Below are positions 6,876-17,352 of a stretch of DNA of 37,355 bases, one piece after another. This DNA is from an uncultured Oscillibacter sp. (GTDB lineage Bacteria; Bacillota; Clostridia; Oscillospirales; Oscillospiraceae): the NCBI GenBank assembly GCA_947577075.1, contig CANPTW010000024.1:1-37355 (forward strand). The letters are read 5' to 3'. Position 1 is the first letter of the stretch. Each line of letters opens with the position of its first letter. The notes beneath the pieces are model-generated. The model made no database searches and was not told where the DNA came from. It saw nothing but the letters and a program-made list of their open reading frames with translations. A program made the position numbers and the translations under genes.

Positions 6876-8315
6876 TCAGCGCACCCTGCCCGTGATCATA
6901 TAAGAGCCTTTTTCGTTTTTCTGAATTTCTTCTGCCGGCACGCCCAACTCCCTCGCCATAATTTCAATCACACGCGGGCCGCAGAACCCACCTTGGCAGC
7001 GGCCCATGCCAACCCGCAGCCGGCGCTTGACGGCATCCATGGAACGTGCGGGAATCGGCCGGTGGATTGCCGCGACAATTTCGCCCTCCGTAATCACCTC
7101 GCACCGGCAAATCACACGCCGGTACAGCGGTTCTCTCTGCATGATTTGGTCCTGCTCCTCCTGCGTCATATCCCTGAGAAGCGGAATCGCCTTGCGGCGG
7201 GGATCGAACTGCGGATCACATTTGAGCTCCAGTCCCATCTCTTGCAGGCACTGTACGGCGTATTTGCCAAGCGCAGCCGATGCGGTCAGGCCGGTAGAAC
7301 GCACGCCGGACAAGTTCAGGAAATTCTTCACATCGTCGTATCGGTCCACCCGCAGGCCCTCGGGATTGCGCTGCGGGCGCAGTCCCGCGTACTGCGTAAT
7401 TGCGTCCTGTATCCGAACCCCCGGGATCATGGCCCGCACATCGGCCTCCACGCTGTTCAGTCCGGCCTCGTCCGTCGACTTATCCAGTTTGTCCGACAGA
7501 TCCTCGGCCGTCGGCCCAACCAGCATATTGCCATGGATCGTCGGGCACATCAGCTTGCCTTTCGTGGTCTTAGTGGGAATCGGCAGCACAATATGATTCA
7601 CCCGGCAAGCGGTTTTGCGGTCCAAAACAAAGAACTGGCCCTTGCGCGGGCTTACATAGTAGTCGGCCTTTCCCACCATGCCGGCAATCTCGTCATTGTA
7701 TAATCCAGCCGCGTTGACAACAAATGCCGCTTCAATTTCCCCATGGGTCGTTTCAACCCGCGTCACGCGCTCCTGCCGGACTTTCATGCCGGTAACCTTC
7801 GTTCCCAGCAGGAAATCCACTCCGTTCTGCTGTGCATTTTCCGCCAGCGCAACCACCAGCAGAAACGGATCAATAATGCCCTCCCGCGGAATATACAGTC
7901 CGCCCCGTACTTCCGGGTTGAGATTGGGTTCCATTTGAAGAAGTTCTTCAGCCGTGAGGTACTCCACATCGTAGACCCGGTTATGAAACGCCTTTTCCTT
8001 CCAGGCAAAAAGCGTTTCAAACTGCTCCTGCGTAAACGCGGGTAAAATCGCACCCACTCGTTTAAAGGGGACCTCCAGATCCTGCGTCAGCCTGTCGTAC
8101 ATCGGATTTGCCGCCACAACAAGCTGGGATTCCAACGTTCCGGGCGCCGCGTCGTACCCCGTATGAATAATGGCGCTGTTTGACTTGGAGGCGTCTCCCC
8201 CAACGTCTTCATTTTTGTCAACTACCATAACCCTGAGTTGATATTTACTGAGCTCCCGCGCAATTGCACATCCAACCACGCCCGCGCCAACAATCAGCAC
8301 ATCTGTTTTTTGCAT
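6876..8315 (-). CDS. GlpA-like FAD-dependent dehydrogenase with BFD-type Fe-S domain
   Basis: The product has 479 residues. The DAO-type FAD fold starts with VGAGVVGCAIAREL (GxGxxG at 10-15). The substrate domain follows (SAIIHTGYDAAPGT, YAGLRPQRNPEG, GVRSTGLTASAALG). The C-terminus is a BFD-like [2Fe-2S] domain with Cys403, Cys405, Cys440 and Cys445 (CRCE...GRCQGGFC). This architecture matches anaerobic glycerol-3-phosphate dehydrogenase GlpA and its clostridial relatives, which oxidise glycerol-3-phosphate or a 2-hydroxy-acid. No glycerol kinase or facilitator is in the window, so the true substrate is open. A glycerol-linked sugar or a polyol phosphate released from the imported glycan is possible. 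ATG 8315 begins one base after the DUF5054 stop, so it belongs firmly to the operon. Confidence 0.87.
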   Translation of the reverse strand: MQKTDVLIVGAGVVGCAIARELSKYQLRVMVVDKNEDVGGDASKSNSAIIHTGYDAAPGTLESQLVVAANPMYDRLTQDLEVPFKRVGAILPAFTQEQFETLFAWKEKAFHNRVYDVEYLTAEELLQMEPNLNPEVRGGLYIPREGIIDPFLLVVALAENAQQNGVDFLLGTKVTGMKVRQERVTRVETTHGEIEAAFVVNAAGLYNDEIAGMVGKADYYVSPRKGQFFVLDRKTACRVNHIVLPIPTKTTKGKLMCPTIHGNMLVGPTAEDLSDKLDKSTDEAGLNSVEADVRAMIPGVRIQDAITQYAGLRPQRNPEGLRVDRYDDVKNFLNLSGVRSTGLTASAALGKYAVQCLQEMGLELKCDPQFDPRRKAIPLLRDMTQEEQDQIMQREPLYRRVICRCEVITEGEIVAAIHRPIPARSMDAVKRRLRVGMGRCQGGFCGPRVIEIMARELGVPAEEIQKNEKGSYMITGRVR

Positions 8316-8316
8316 G

Positions 8317-10407
8317 TTACCGTTCCTCTTCTCCCTGTTGATTCAGGGCATCCTCAGGTAATTTCAGTACGAAGCGGAACACCGCGTCCTCCTCATACCA
8401 CATTTTGCAGTTCGTTCCCCAACGGTTATTGTACAGCTGGCAGGACACCCCGTCCTCCCAATTCGGGTACCGGTCATCCTCATCATACAGATGCCGTCCG
8501 CCGAGGCATACAAGGGGGGCATCCAGGCTTTCCAGCAACGGCCTGCCGGCATAGAGAACCCGCTCGACGCAATGCAGCTTCCGGTTTCCCCCGGGAATTA
8601 CATCCCATGGGTCGATAACCTCGCCCATAATGGAAACCGCGCTCTTTTCCCGCTTTAAACCCGGCAGCCGGAAACCGGCCCAAATTGCCTCCGGAATGCG
8701 GGAGGCCGGCTTATCAAACCAACTCAGCCGGATATCAAGGCCGTCCCGGCGGGCCTCATACACGATCTCCAGCCGCCTTGGACCGCCGTATTCCTCACAG
8801 GCGGCCTGGGGCAGTTCCGCCAGGACCCGCAGGCCATCCCTGCCGCTGCGCTCAACTGCGTATACAGACGGCCGCCACCGCTGCGTGTGCAGGCCGGGCA
8901 CCGCCTCCAGGCCCGGCTTTCCAAAATCCGAACGCGCCCAGCCGCCGTGCGCCTCATCCTGGCGATTGTACGCAGCGTAGCACTCCGAAACGGTTTGGGC
9001 GTCGAATATTTCATATGTAAACGCCGCAATCGCCGCCCCTGTTACGCCCCGCCCATCCGGGAACTTCACGGTTTCGATGCTGCCGTCCTCCCCGATCTTT
9101 ACCTGCCAGCCGCCCAAGGGCAGCAGCCCGGAAGACCAGGCAAGGGGGGGCCCGGCCGGCTTTTCCACGGGTTTCAGCGCGGCGATCTCCTTTTCAGCCG
9201 CCGTGCGCAGCGAAACGGGAAGCGCCGCCGCCGCTTTTCGCAGATACATCCGCTGTTCTTCCTGAGAACGCTCAAAAAGGCTGTAGGAACCCACATGCCG
9301 CCCCGCCGTGTATTTGCGGTGCTCCTCCAGGATCCCTCTCGCCACGACCGGGTCAGCCTCCAGAAAGGCGGCTTCATCCGTCACATCGTTTGCCCGCGCA
9401 CATATGAAGTCCGATTTTCCCCAGTTCTTATAATCGTAGAGGTACTTTTTTAGGTCCATTCCCCATGTATGTTCCGCCACAAGGAGCAGATTTTCCATAA
9501 AATCATGGTATCCACGTTGATCCGCCCCCCAAATGCCCGCCGCCTTCCACTCATCCTTCAGCCGCAGCAGCGCACGATAGGCCCCAACCTTCCAGGGATC
9601 GGTCCCCACGCCGTAAATCCAGGAATCGCCCATCTCTGATGTGACCACCGGCATGCGGTCAGTGCCGCTATCAAGCAACGCCTGTGCAAATGCGTCCAGC
9701 GTCGAACCAAAAACCTCTGCGTTGGGAAACGCCTTTTGATACTGCAAAATTGTGCTCTCCGCCTCCTCCACAGTTGGCGGACCCATATTATCCCGGGAGT
9801 GCGCAAAAACCAGGGCATGGGCGCAGCCGTCATACAGCGCCTCTTCCCCGTAATCGGCGGCGTAATTCAGAATAATCTCAGCCCCGCCGTGCCGCCAGCG
9901 GCAGAGCGGCGGCACCTGTACCGGCCGGCTTGCGCCGTTGATCCCAAGGTGGAGATAGCGCACACCCGCTTTTGCCAAGGCGGGCAGCATCGCCTTCGTA
10001 TGCCCGGGCACATCGGTCATCTTAGCCGCAATCGTCTTCCTCCCAAACCGTTTGTCAAGAGAGCGGCTGATGGAAAGATCATATTCCAGCAAATCAGAGT
10101 CCATCAATTCGGTGCAGGTCGTAAACGCAAGCGCGTGCCACGCGATATCCCCGCGCTCAATCGCCGCGCACATCCGTGCGGCCTGCATGGGCTTTGCATG
10201 GCGGAGAAAATAGTCAATCAAATAGGAACCTGTCGTCCAGACAAACGGTCGCGTCCCCGTTCCTCCGGCCCGCTCCGCCGTATCCAGCGCCTTGGGAATA
10301 AAGTCCTCAACGTATTGGTCCAGCACATCCTGCGCCAAGGCGGTATAGCCCACATCTAAATGGGTTTTATATACGACATGAACATATCGGATTTGATCCC
10401 GGGTCAT
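8317..10407 (-). CDS. DUF5054 protein, GH38-like putative alpha-mannosidase
   Basis: The 696-residue protein begins with YVHVVYKTHLDVGYT, where His-x-Asp resembles the zinc site of GH38 alpha-mannosidases. MTDVPGHTKAML resembles the GH38 nucleophile region (Asp-x-x-GH). The rest matches my memory of DUF5054, a family annotated as GH38-like but not biochemically settled. GH38 enzymes remove alpha-linked mannose. There is no signal peptide, so it is cytoplasmic. I start at ATG 10407 because AGGAGG lies seven bases upstream; the longer frame to 10539 has no homology or ribosome site. The 204 bases between this start and the GH42 stop hold no gene. On the minus strand that gap starts with a weak GC hairpin and five T residues, so an internal terminator or processing site is possible there. 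Confidence 0.8.
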   Translation of the reverse strand: MTRDQIRYVHVVYKTHLDVGYTALAQDVLDQYVEDFIPKALDTAERAGGTGTRPFVWTTGSYLIDYFLRHAKPMQAARMCAAIERGDIAWHALAFTTCTELMDSDLLEYDLSISRSLDKRFGRKTIAAKMTDVPGHTKAMLPALAKAGVRYLHLGINGASRPVQVPPLCRWRHGGAEIILNYAADYGEEALYDGCAHALVFAHSRDNMGPPTVEEAESTILQYQKAFPNAEVFGSTLDAFAQALLDSGTDRMPVVTSEMGDSWIYGVGTDPWKVGAYRALLRLKDEWKAAGIWGADQRGYHDFMENLLLVAEHTWGMDLKKYLYDYKNWGKSDFICARANDVTDEAAFLEADPVVARGILEEHRKYTAGRHVGSYSLFERSQEEQRMYLRKAAAALPVSLRTAAEKEIAALKPVEKPAGPPLAWSSGLLPLGGWQVKIGEDGSIETVKFPDGRGVTGAAIAAFTYEIFDAQTVSECYAAYNRQDEAHGGWARSDFGKPGLEAVPGLHTQRWRPSVYAVERSGRDGLRVLAELPQAACEEYGGPRRLEIVYEARRDGLDIRLSWFDKPASRIPEAIWAGFRLPGLKREKSAVSIMGEVIDPWDVIPGGNRKLHCVERVLYAGRPLLESLDAPLVCLGGRHLYDEDDRYPNWEDGVSCQLYNNRWGTNCKMWYEEDAVFRFVLKLPEDALNQQGEEER

Positions 10408-10611
10408 TTCATCTCCTCCTGACTGGCCTGGGGCCTGTTTTAAAACCGGCGGTATGCCGGATTGGGGCATATATTCCCCGCCGGGCAAGGCCGCTTCCAG
10501 CATCTTCGGTATGGCCCGAGCGGAACACGTCCGGCCCACGCGCTTTCATCGGCCGGCGCAGTTTCCCAAACCGGCTCATTGTAGCCACGGTGAAAAACGG
10601 ACCCGCCGGGT

Positions 10612-12652
10612 TTATGTATGTTTCAGCCTGATATGGGCTGCTGCGGTCTTCCCTGCCGGGATCATCACCCCAAGTCGGCCGTCTCCGCCCCTCTCGGTCC
10701 TGGGCTTTTCGGACAGCCACCGGATTTCCGTCTCTTCCGGGAGACGCACCACAGCCCGCTGCGCCGCATCTGCGGAATTGAACAGCATCAGCACCTGGTC
10801 CAAACCATCCGAAAGCAGTTTGGCGGACAGCACCGCCGACGGATTTTCCAAACGGCAGGGCACGTCCCATACCTTTTCCGGGAGCAGCCGCCTCAGGCAG
10901 TCCAGGCTCGGCTCCTCCGCTTTAAAGAAATACCGTTGGAAAAACACCGTCTGAATTCGAACCGCCATGCCTGGCCCGTGGATGCGCCGTATTACAGCGG
11001 GTGCGCCGTCCGAAAAGCGTCCCAGAATCTCGCCGCATTCCGATTGGCCCTCCATTCGCATAAACCAAGCCCGGCAGGTCCGCCCGTCCAGCTTCCAGTC
11101 CTGCCCGTCCCTCAGCACACCCAGATCCTTCTGCCGGACGCCAAACAGCCGCTCCAGCCGCTCCAGTCGGTCATAGCGAATTCGCCCATACTCGTCCTTC
11201 AGGGCAAACATTTGATCTGCGATCAAGGTTCCGCCGCCGGCCACAAAACGCTCCAGAGCTTCGCATACGCCGTCCGGGCAGGCAAATACCGAAGGCGCCA
11301 GCAGGACCGCGCCGTCCGGAAGCTTCCCCTCCAGCACCCGTTCTTCGTTTACGAAGCCGGTCTGCAGGCCCAGATCTTGGCACATCTGATACGCGCCGCT
11401 CACAGCGTCGGAGGCAAGCATGCGGTTCCGTGGATTTTCCTGCTCCAGTCCCTCCCCTTCCATGTCCGACAAAATCCAGTTCGCCTCGCCGTGCAGAATG
11501 TACACCTGCGGCCGGGGCGGACGGAGGCGGGAAAACAGGTCCTGCTCGCGGTCCAGGATTTTGCAGATTTCACCGACCTCGCACAGCCGCGGACTGGGCG
11601 TCCCATCCAGTCCCAGCAATCCCCATTCGGCGCCTTCAAATCCCTCGTTCCTCATGTTGAAGCACCAGAACAAGACCTTTTCCGCCCCGCATCCCAGGCC
11701 CATCCAAATCCATCGCGCAAGTTCATCCCGGTCCGGGCTCATCGGGCGAGAGCCTGAGAAAAGGTTGTTGCCTCCCTGCAACTCCGTGACCCAGAACAGG
11801 CCGTCCGGATGATCCGTCGCGCTTCGCATCAGATCCGCAAACATGGACACCGACTGATGCAGGCGCTTCCGCTCAAACCGGACCGAATGCCAGGCCGGGT
11901 GGCAGGAGCAGCCGATAAAGTCCACTTCCCTGGCCTCCCGCCACACAGACTGCCCACCGGCTGCAATGTTTCTGCCTACATCATGGGGATTCACATGAAT
12001 CGGGTGGTCGTCCCATCTCCGCACCTCCCGCCCGATATCCGCCAGTTTCTCGCAAAGGTTGTGCCGGCAGAAGCGGAGCCAGTCCGACATCTCCGCGTAG
12101 CTTCGGAAGCTCAGGGGTTCAGCCTGTGCGTTCCGCGTTTCCCCAATTTCGTCAAAGCTTTGGAAGCGGTTGTAATACAGGCGGTTGACCGCCTCGATAT
12201 CCTCCTGATAATAGGAGCGCAAATACCGCCGCAGGGCACGGATGCTGTGTTCCGTCTTGCGAATATACCGGCTGGGCTCGTTCCACAAAATCCATGAGTG
12301 AAGCGCCGGTGAATTGCGGTACCGCCGTACGGTTCGACGCACATATTCCATGGCCTTGTCCCAAAACACCGGGTCGTCCAGATCGCCGACGTCCTGCGGG
12401 CCGGTTGAAATACGCATATATCCCGGCGGAGAAACCGCCGTCAGCGTCGGCACAACCTGCATGCCGCTTCTTTCCGCCTGTTCAAAGCACGAATCAAACC
12501 GGGCGAAGTCCCAGACCGCTTCAAAGGGCTCCACGTAATCCCAAAACAGGAACAAACGAATTATTCGAAGGCCGCTCTCCGACATTTGCCTGACCAGTCG
12601 CCGCACCGTCTCCGGCGTGTCCGTCCGGTTAATAAACAGCTGGCTTCCCAGT

Positions 12653-12669
<17 letters not shown>
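10612..12669 (-). CDS. GH42-like beta-galactosidase family enzyme, non-canonical start
   Basis: TIM-barrel motifs are clear: LRIIRLFLFWDYVEP, the acid/base WNEPS (Glu131 in this numbering) and the nucleophile TELQGGN (Glu296), followed by a trimerisation-type domain (VLLAPSVFACPDG) and a small beta domain. The first in-frame ATG/GTG/TTG is GTG 12606. The frame stays open for 21 codons upstream, encoding KVELGSQLFINRTDTPETV, which is the expected first barrel strand and helix. Those codons contain only ACG (12669) or CTG (12651) as possible starts. AGGAGG lies nine bases before ACG, so an ancestral ATG probably stood there. The true start is thus non-ATG, or the copy is impaired. The extension overlaps the end of the ABC ATPase gene by 17 bases. 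GH42 enzymes usually cleave beta-galactosides; the substrate is not proven. Confidence 0.78.
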
Positions 12670-13788
<1,119 letters not shown>

Positions 13789-13792
<4 letters not shown>

Positions 13793-14625
13793 AATTGCTT
13801 ACTACCTCCCTGGCTGACTTTAAGAAGTGTTTTCTGCGAAACAATGAACAGCAGAATAACGGGGAGTACATACAGCAGGCTTGCCGCCGCCATAACGCCG
13901 TAAGGCACGGCTGTCTTTCCCTCCGCGTCCAGCATTAAGCCAATAAAGGTGGAAACCGTAGATCCATTGCTGTAAATGAACAAATTAATCAGCATATATT
14001 CTGCCCAGCCGGACAGGAAAGAATTGACCAGAATTACTGCGCTGCCCGGTTTCACTGCGGCAATAATAATTTTTCGGAAAGTTGTGAATCGGGAAGCGCC
14101 GTCTACCATGGCGGCCCATTCAATGTCCCAGGGCACCTGGTCGAAAAAGCCTTTCATGAGCCAAATGCTGCCCGGCAGACTCATGCCAACCTTTACAAAG
14201 ACAACCCCGGCGTATGTGTTCATCAGCCCAATCGTATTCAGCACATGAAAAAAGCCTATCAGAAGGGCGACCGTCGGGAAAGCGTCCAGAATGATCATCA
14301 GTTTCGTCAACTGAACCCGCCCGCGAAATTGCATGCGTGAGATTGTGTACGCAGTGGGGATGGTAACGCCTATTTGCAGCAGCGCGGTTGTCGATGCAAA
14401 AATCAGGCTGGTAATAACCGACGGCCAAATTACGGGAAGAACCAGCCCCCGAAAAAACGGGGTTTCCTGATATAAGAAGGACCAGTTGGACAATGTGAAC
14501 GCGCCCTCCGGCGTTGTAAACGCCTTCACCATCATCCACCCATAAGGAATCACGACGACCAGAGAAGCCACCTCCGTAAAAAGGAATATTTTCCAGGCCC
14601 CTTTGATTTTGTCTTCATGTTTCAC
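13789..14625 (-). CDS. Sugar ABC permease, MalG-like
   Basis: The 278-residue inner-membrane protein has about six hydrophobic segments, the first at roughly 12-32. The cytoplasmic coupling loop EWAAMVDGASRFTTFRKI matches the EAA motif of CUT1 permeases, including the conserved Asp-Gly-Ala. MalG-type subunits pair with a MalF-type subunit to form the channel. The start codon is GTG at 14625, with AAAGGAG seven bases upstream; this ribosome site overlaps the stop codon of the preceding permease (TAA 14640-14638). It lies third in the leftward operon and is translationally coupled to the ATPase gene. Confidence 0.92.
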
Positions 14626-14637
14626 GAAACTTCTCCT

Positions 14638-15585
14638 TTACCAATCCATACGCGGCGGATAGAGCTGCTTTTCCACCTTTGTGACCCTGAGCACCACCAG
14701 CCCAATCAAGGCGGACATGGCAACCAGCAGCACGGAAAGCGCCGATCCCAAGCCGAATTTGTGCAGCTCAAAGGCGTTTTTATAAATGTAATACGCAAAG
14801 GTCGTTGTTTTTCCGCCCGGTCCGCCTGCGGTCAGAAGCATGATGATCTCATATGTACAGAAAAAGCTCAGCACACTCCAAAGGGTCTTTTGTGTAATCG
14901 GCCAGCGCAGATATGGCATAATGATCTTCCGCATAATATAAAAATTAGAGGCGCCGTCCACCCGGGCGGCTTGGATAATGTTATCCGGAATCTGCCGGAT
15001 AGCCGAGGCGAAAAGAATAACGGAGCCTGACGCCGAGCTCAGGCAGCAGATAAAAATCAGGATCTGCATGGGATAGTTTGCCAGCCATGTCACCGGCGCT
15101 ATTCCAAGCTTGTCCAGAACCCCATTGATAAGCGCCTGTGTATTTGAGCCAAATACAAAACGCCAAATAAATACGTATACAACCGAAGGCGTCAAACTGG
15201 GAATCAGCCAGATGATACGGAACAAAAGTCCGGCATTTTCGCGCTTATACGCAATGTCCAAATAGTAGGTAGTCATAAGCGCAATAAAGATAGAGCCCAA
15301 GACGCTTAAAACCGTACATATAACAACAAACAGCACCGTCCGGAGGGTGATAATGGGAATCGAGGAATCTGCCAGCACTCTTTTGTAGTTGGACCACCCG
15401 GCAAACTCCCACTGAAGGTCCAGGCCCATGCTGCTGAAGGATATAGCAATCATCAAAATGATGGGGACGGCCACAAATATTCCGGTCAGAACAAAAAAGG
15501 GAGAGAGCATCTTATAGGGGAAAAGCTTTCGCCGTAGATCATCCCCGTCTGTCTTGTCCTTTTTGCCTTGCCTGGAATGTTTCAT
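14638..15585 (-). CDS. Sugar ABC permease, MalF-like
   Basis: The product has 315 residues. A charged cytoplasmic start (KKDKTDGDDLRRK) is followed by a hydrophobic segment at about 27-50 and five further membrane spans. The coupling loop AARVDGASNFYIMRKIIMP is the EAA motif. It forms the CUT1 channel with the MalG-like subunit. The start is ATG 15585 with AAAGGAG nine bases upstream. A stable hairpin in the 134-base gap before it probably sets the lower expression of permeases relative to the binding protein. Confidence 0.92.
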   Translation of the reverse strand: MKHSRQGKKDKTDGDDLRRKLFPYKMLSPFFVLTGIFVAVPIILMIAISFSSMGLDLQWEFAGWSNYKRVLADSSIPIITLRTVLFVVICTVLSVLGSIFIALMTTYYLDIAYKRENAGLLFRIIWLIPSLTPSVVYVFIWRFVFGSNTQALINGVLDKLGIAPVTWLANYPMQILIFICCLSSASGSVILFASAIRQIPDNIIQAARVDGASNFYIMRKIIMPYLRWPITQKTLWSVLSFFCTYEIIMLLTAGGPGGKTTTFAYYIYKNAFELHKFGLGSALSVLLVAMSALIGLVVLRVTKVEKQLYPPRMDW

Positions 15586-15611
15586 AATTTCACGCTCCTT
15601 TCATTTTTAAA

Positions 15612-15653
15612 GCGGCCTCCCCGCCGGCCCGTCAGGGTGCAAAGGGAGGCCGC
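15612..15653 (-). promoter_or_regulatory. Intercistronic hairpin between binding protein and permease
   Basis: GCGGCCTCCC at 15612-15621 pairs perfectly with GGGAGGCCGC at 15644-15653 around a 22-base loop. On the minus strand it follows the lipoprotein gene and is trailed by a weak TTTAAAAA tract. Hairpins in this position in sugar ABC operons commonly stabilise or partly terminate the message, giving excess binding protein. It is a partial terminator or processing element by position; it has not been tested. Confidence 0.6.
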
Positions 15654-15719
15654 CCGATTCCTTCTTTCAAAGCCGCGCCAGCAGGGGAAGCACGCGGATT
15701 GGCGGAACTTCTTTTATCC

Positions 15720-17123
15720 TTAATCCTGTACGATGTAGCTGCCCTCACCCACGGAATAGGTAACCTCGTCGATCAACGTGTTAACCGCAGTTTCCACATC
15801 CGAGCTGCCCATTTCCACGTTTTGGATAGCGGTAAACCAGGAAGCATTCAGGAACTGATTGCGTACCATCGGATCGCTAACCGGCATGGTGGTGTATTCA
15901 ACCATATACGAGTTCTTCGCCATAAACTCGTCGGACTTGTAACCGGGATACTCCAGCATCTCCGAGGTAATGGCGACATGGGCGGTTTCAATCGTCGTAT
16001 ACATCTGGAGGTCGGGATCCAGCACGATTTCGAGAACCCGCTCACAGTATTCCTGCAGCTTGGGATCGCTGGCAGCCTGCTTGGTCATCGCATATGCCTG
16101 CGGCTCGGACAGCGAAATGGGCGTATCGCCCCGCTCCACAACAGGGGGAAGAATCAAAATGAAGTTTTCATCCACAAATTGTGCGGTGACGTTGGCCGCG
16201 CTCATCATATCGTACTTATTCCAGATGCCGCCGTACCAGCAGAAGGTTTTGCCGTTGGGCATCAGATCCCCTTCCACAACTTCCCAGCCATAAGTGGTCA
16301 GTTCAGGAGGCGTCAGCCCCATATCCACATTCTGCTTAAGGAAGGTCAGCGTATCCGTAAGGGCGGAACGGTCAAGCACGACCTTCCCGTCGCGATACAG
16401 CTCCTGCCCGCCATGCATCATCAGCATCAGATGAAATTCCGAGCCGAAAACCGGCCTGTGGATAATGCCCCACTCCGAGACGCCTTTGTCCACCGCCTCC
16501 TTTGCCAGCGCCTGCAAATCTCCCTCGGTAAACTGGCCCTCTTCCGCCTTCCGGGGCAGCGCTTCCATCTCCTCTTCGCTCCAGCCAAGCTGCTTCAGGT
16601 GTTCCTTATTGATCCAGACGCAGCGCACATCAACATCCTGCGGAACGCCGTAATGTGTGCCGTTGACCAGGACTGCGTCCCGCATATTGGGCAGAAGCTT
16701 TTGGGAGTAAACCTCACCGTTAATCAGGTCTTCCGCCGACGTCAGGAAGCCCGCATCGGCAAACTCGTGCATCATAATCACGTTTCCGACAATGAGCTCC
16801 GGCAGATCGCCGGTCTTGTTCCACAGGGCCATTTCGTTCTGATAGTCATTGGGAACCATAATGTATTCACCCCTGACCACATCGGTGCAGCCCTCCGCAG
16901 CCAGCTGCTCGGTCAAGCGGTCACAGGCGCGGATAATGTTCTCCGACCGCTGGCTTTCGCTGTTGCCGGCAATGCGAATTGTATAAGTTTTCCCCTCGGC
17001 GGATGTATCTTGTCCGCTCTGGGAGCTGTCCTTGGCCGTATCGCCGCCGCAGCCTGTCAGCATTCCCGCCGCCATGACCGCCGTGACCGCAAGCAGTCCT
17101 ATCGTCTTTTTCATTTTCAACAT
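15720..17123 (-). CDS. Extracellular sugar-binding lipoprotein of the ABC importer
   Basis: The 467-residue protein begins with Lys residues, a hydrophobic segment and the lipobox LTGC with Cys25 as the lipidated residue, followed by a Ser/Asp/Gly-rich linker. The mature part has the two-lobe layout of family 1 solute-binding proteins (TYTIRIAGNSES, PNDYQNEMALWNKTG, HYGVPQDVDVRCVWINKEHL, SLSEPQAYAMTKQAASDP). It would capture an oligosaccharide outside the membrane. ATG 17123 has GGAGG seven bases upstream. It is the first gene of the leftward operon, next to the divergent control region. Confidence 0.92.
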   Translation of the reverse strand: MLKMKKTIGLLAVTAVMAAGMLTGCGGDTAKDSSQSGQDTSAEGKTYTIRIAGNSESQRSENIIRACDRLTEQLAAEGCTDVVRGEYIMVPNDYQNEMALWNKTGDLPELIVGNVIMMHEFADAGFLTSAEDLINGEVYSQKLLPNMRDAVLVNGTHYGVPQDVDVRCVWINKEHLKQLGWSEEEMEALPRKAEEGQFTEGDLQALAKEAVDKGVSEWGIIHRPVFGSEFHLMLMMHGGQELYRDGKVVLDRSALTDTLTFLKQNVDMGLTPPELTTYGWEVVEGDLMPNGKTFCWYGGIWNKYDMMSAANVTAQFVDENFILILPPVVERGDTPISLSEPQAYAMTKQAASDPKLQEYCERVLEIVLDPDLQMYTTIETAHVAITSEMLEYPGYKSDEFMAKNSYMVEYTTMPVSDPMVRNQFLNASWFTAIQNVEMGSSDVETAVNTLIDEVTYSVGEGSYIVQD

Positions 17124-17187
17124 GTTTCAGCCTCCATCTTTTTCAATCATTTTTTGTGGTCCTCTTTGCGTTTTTCTCTACGGTTTA

Positions 17188-17216
17188 ACTATAACCCGTT
17201 TCCTTTCTTTTCACTA
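17188..17216 (-). promoter_or_regulatory. Weak-looking promoter for the leftward sugar operon
   Basis: On the minus strand TATAGT (17193-17188) is a good -10 element 65 bases before the lipoprotein ATG. The hexamer 17 bases upstream is TAGTGA, a poor -35. Such a pair usually needs an activator, and an AraC-type regulator is encoded in the locus. The -10 sits inside a short inverted repeat, GGTT 17182-17185 with AACC 17193-17196, which may be an operator. No start site has been mapped. Confidence 0.5.
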
Positions 17217-17268
17217 TCGACGCAATTGCTCATTTTTTGTATTCTATTGCGCGGACTGCTTTTCCGTA

Positions 17269-17297
17269 TTGACCGTGCAGGCCCCCATCACTATAAT
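17269..17297 (+). promoter_or_regulatory. Consensus sigma-A promoter for the rightward operon
   Basis: TTGACC (17269-17274) and TATAAT (17292-17297) are separated by exactly 17 bases. The -10 box ends 55 bases before the GH43 ATG. It is nearly a perfect housekeeping promoter, so the rightward operon carrying the sensor genes is expected to have substantial basal expression, in contrast to the weak leftward promoter. Confidence 0.75.
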
Positions 17298-17352
17298 GAA
17301 CATGAAACAAACGATACGTCTCTTTTTTGCATTTTAAGAAAGGAGCGTCTGC

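Noticed and set aside
10408-10611. Extra N-terminal codons or a small gene before DUF5054
   Set aside because: The open frame lacks a start with ribosome site, and the family's conserved region begins right after ATG 10407.
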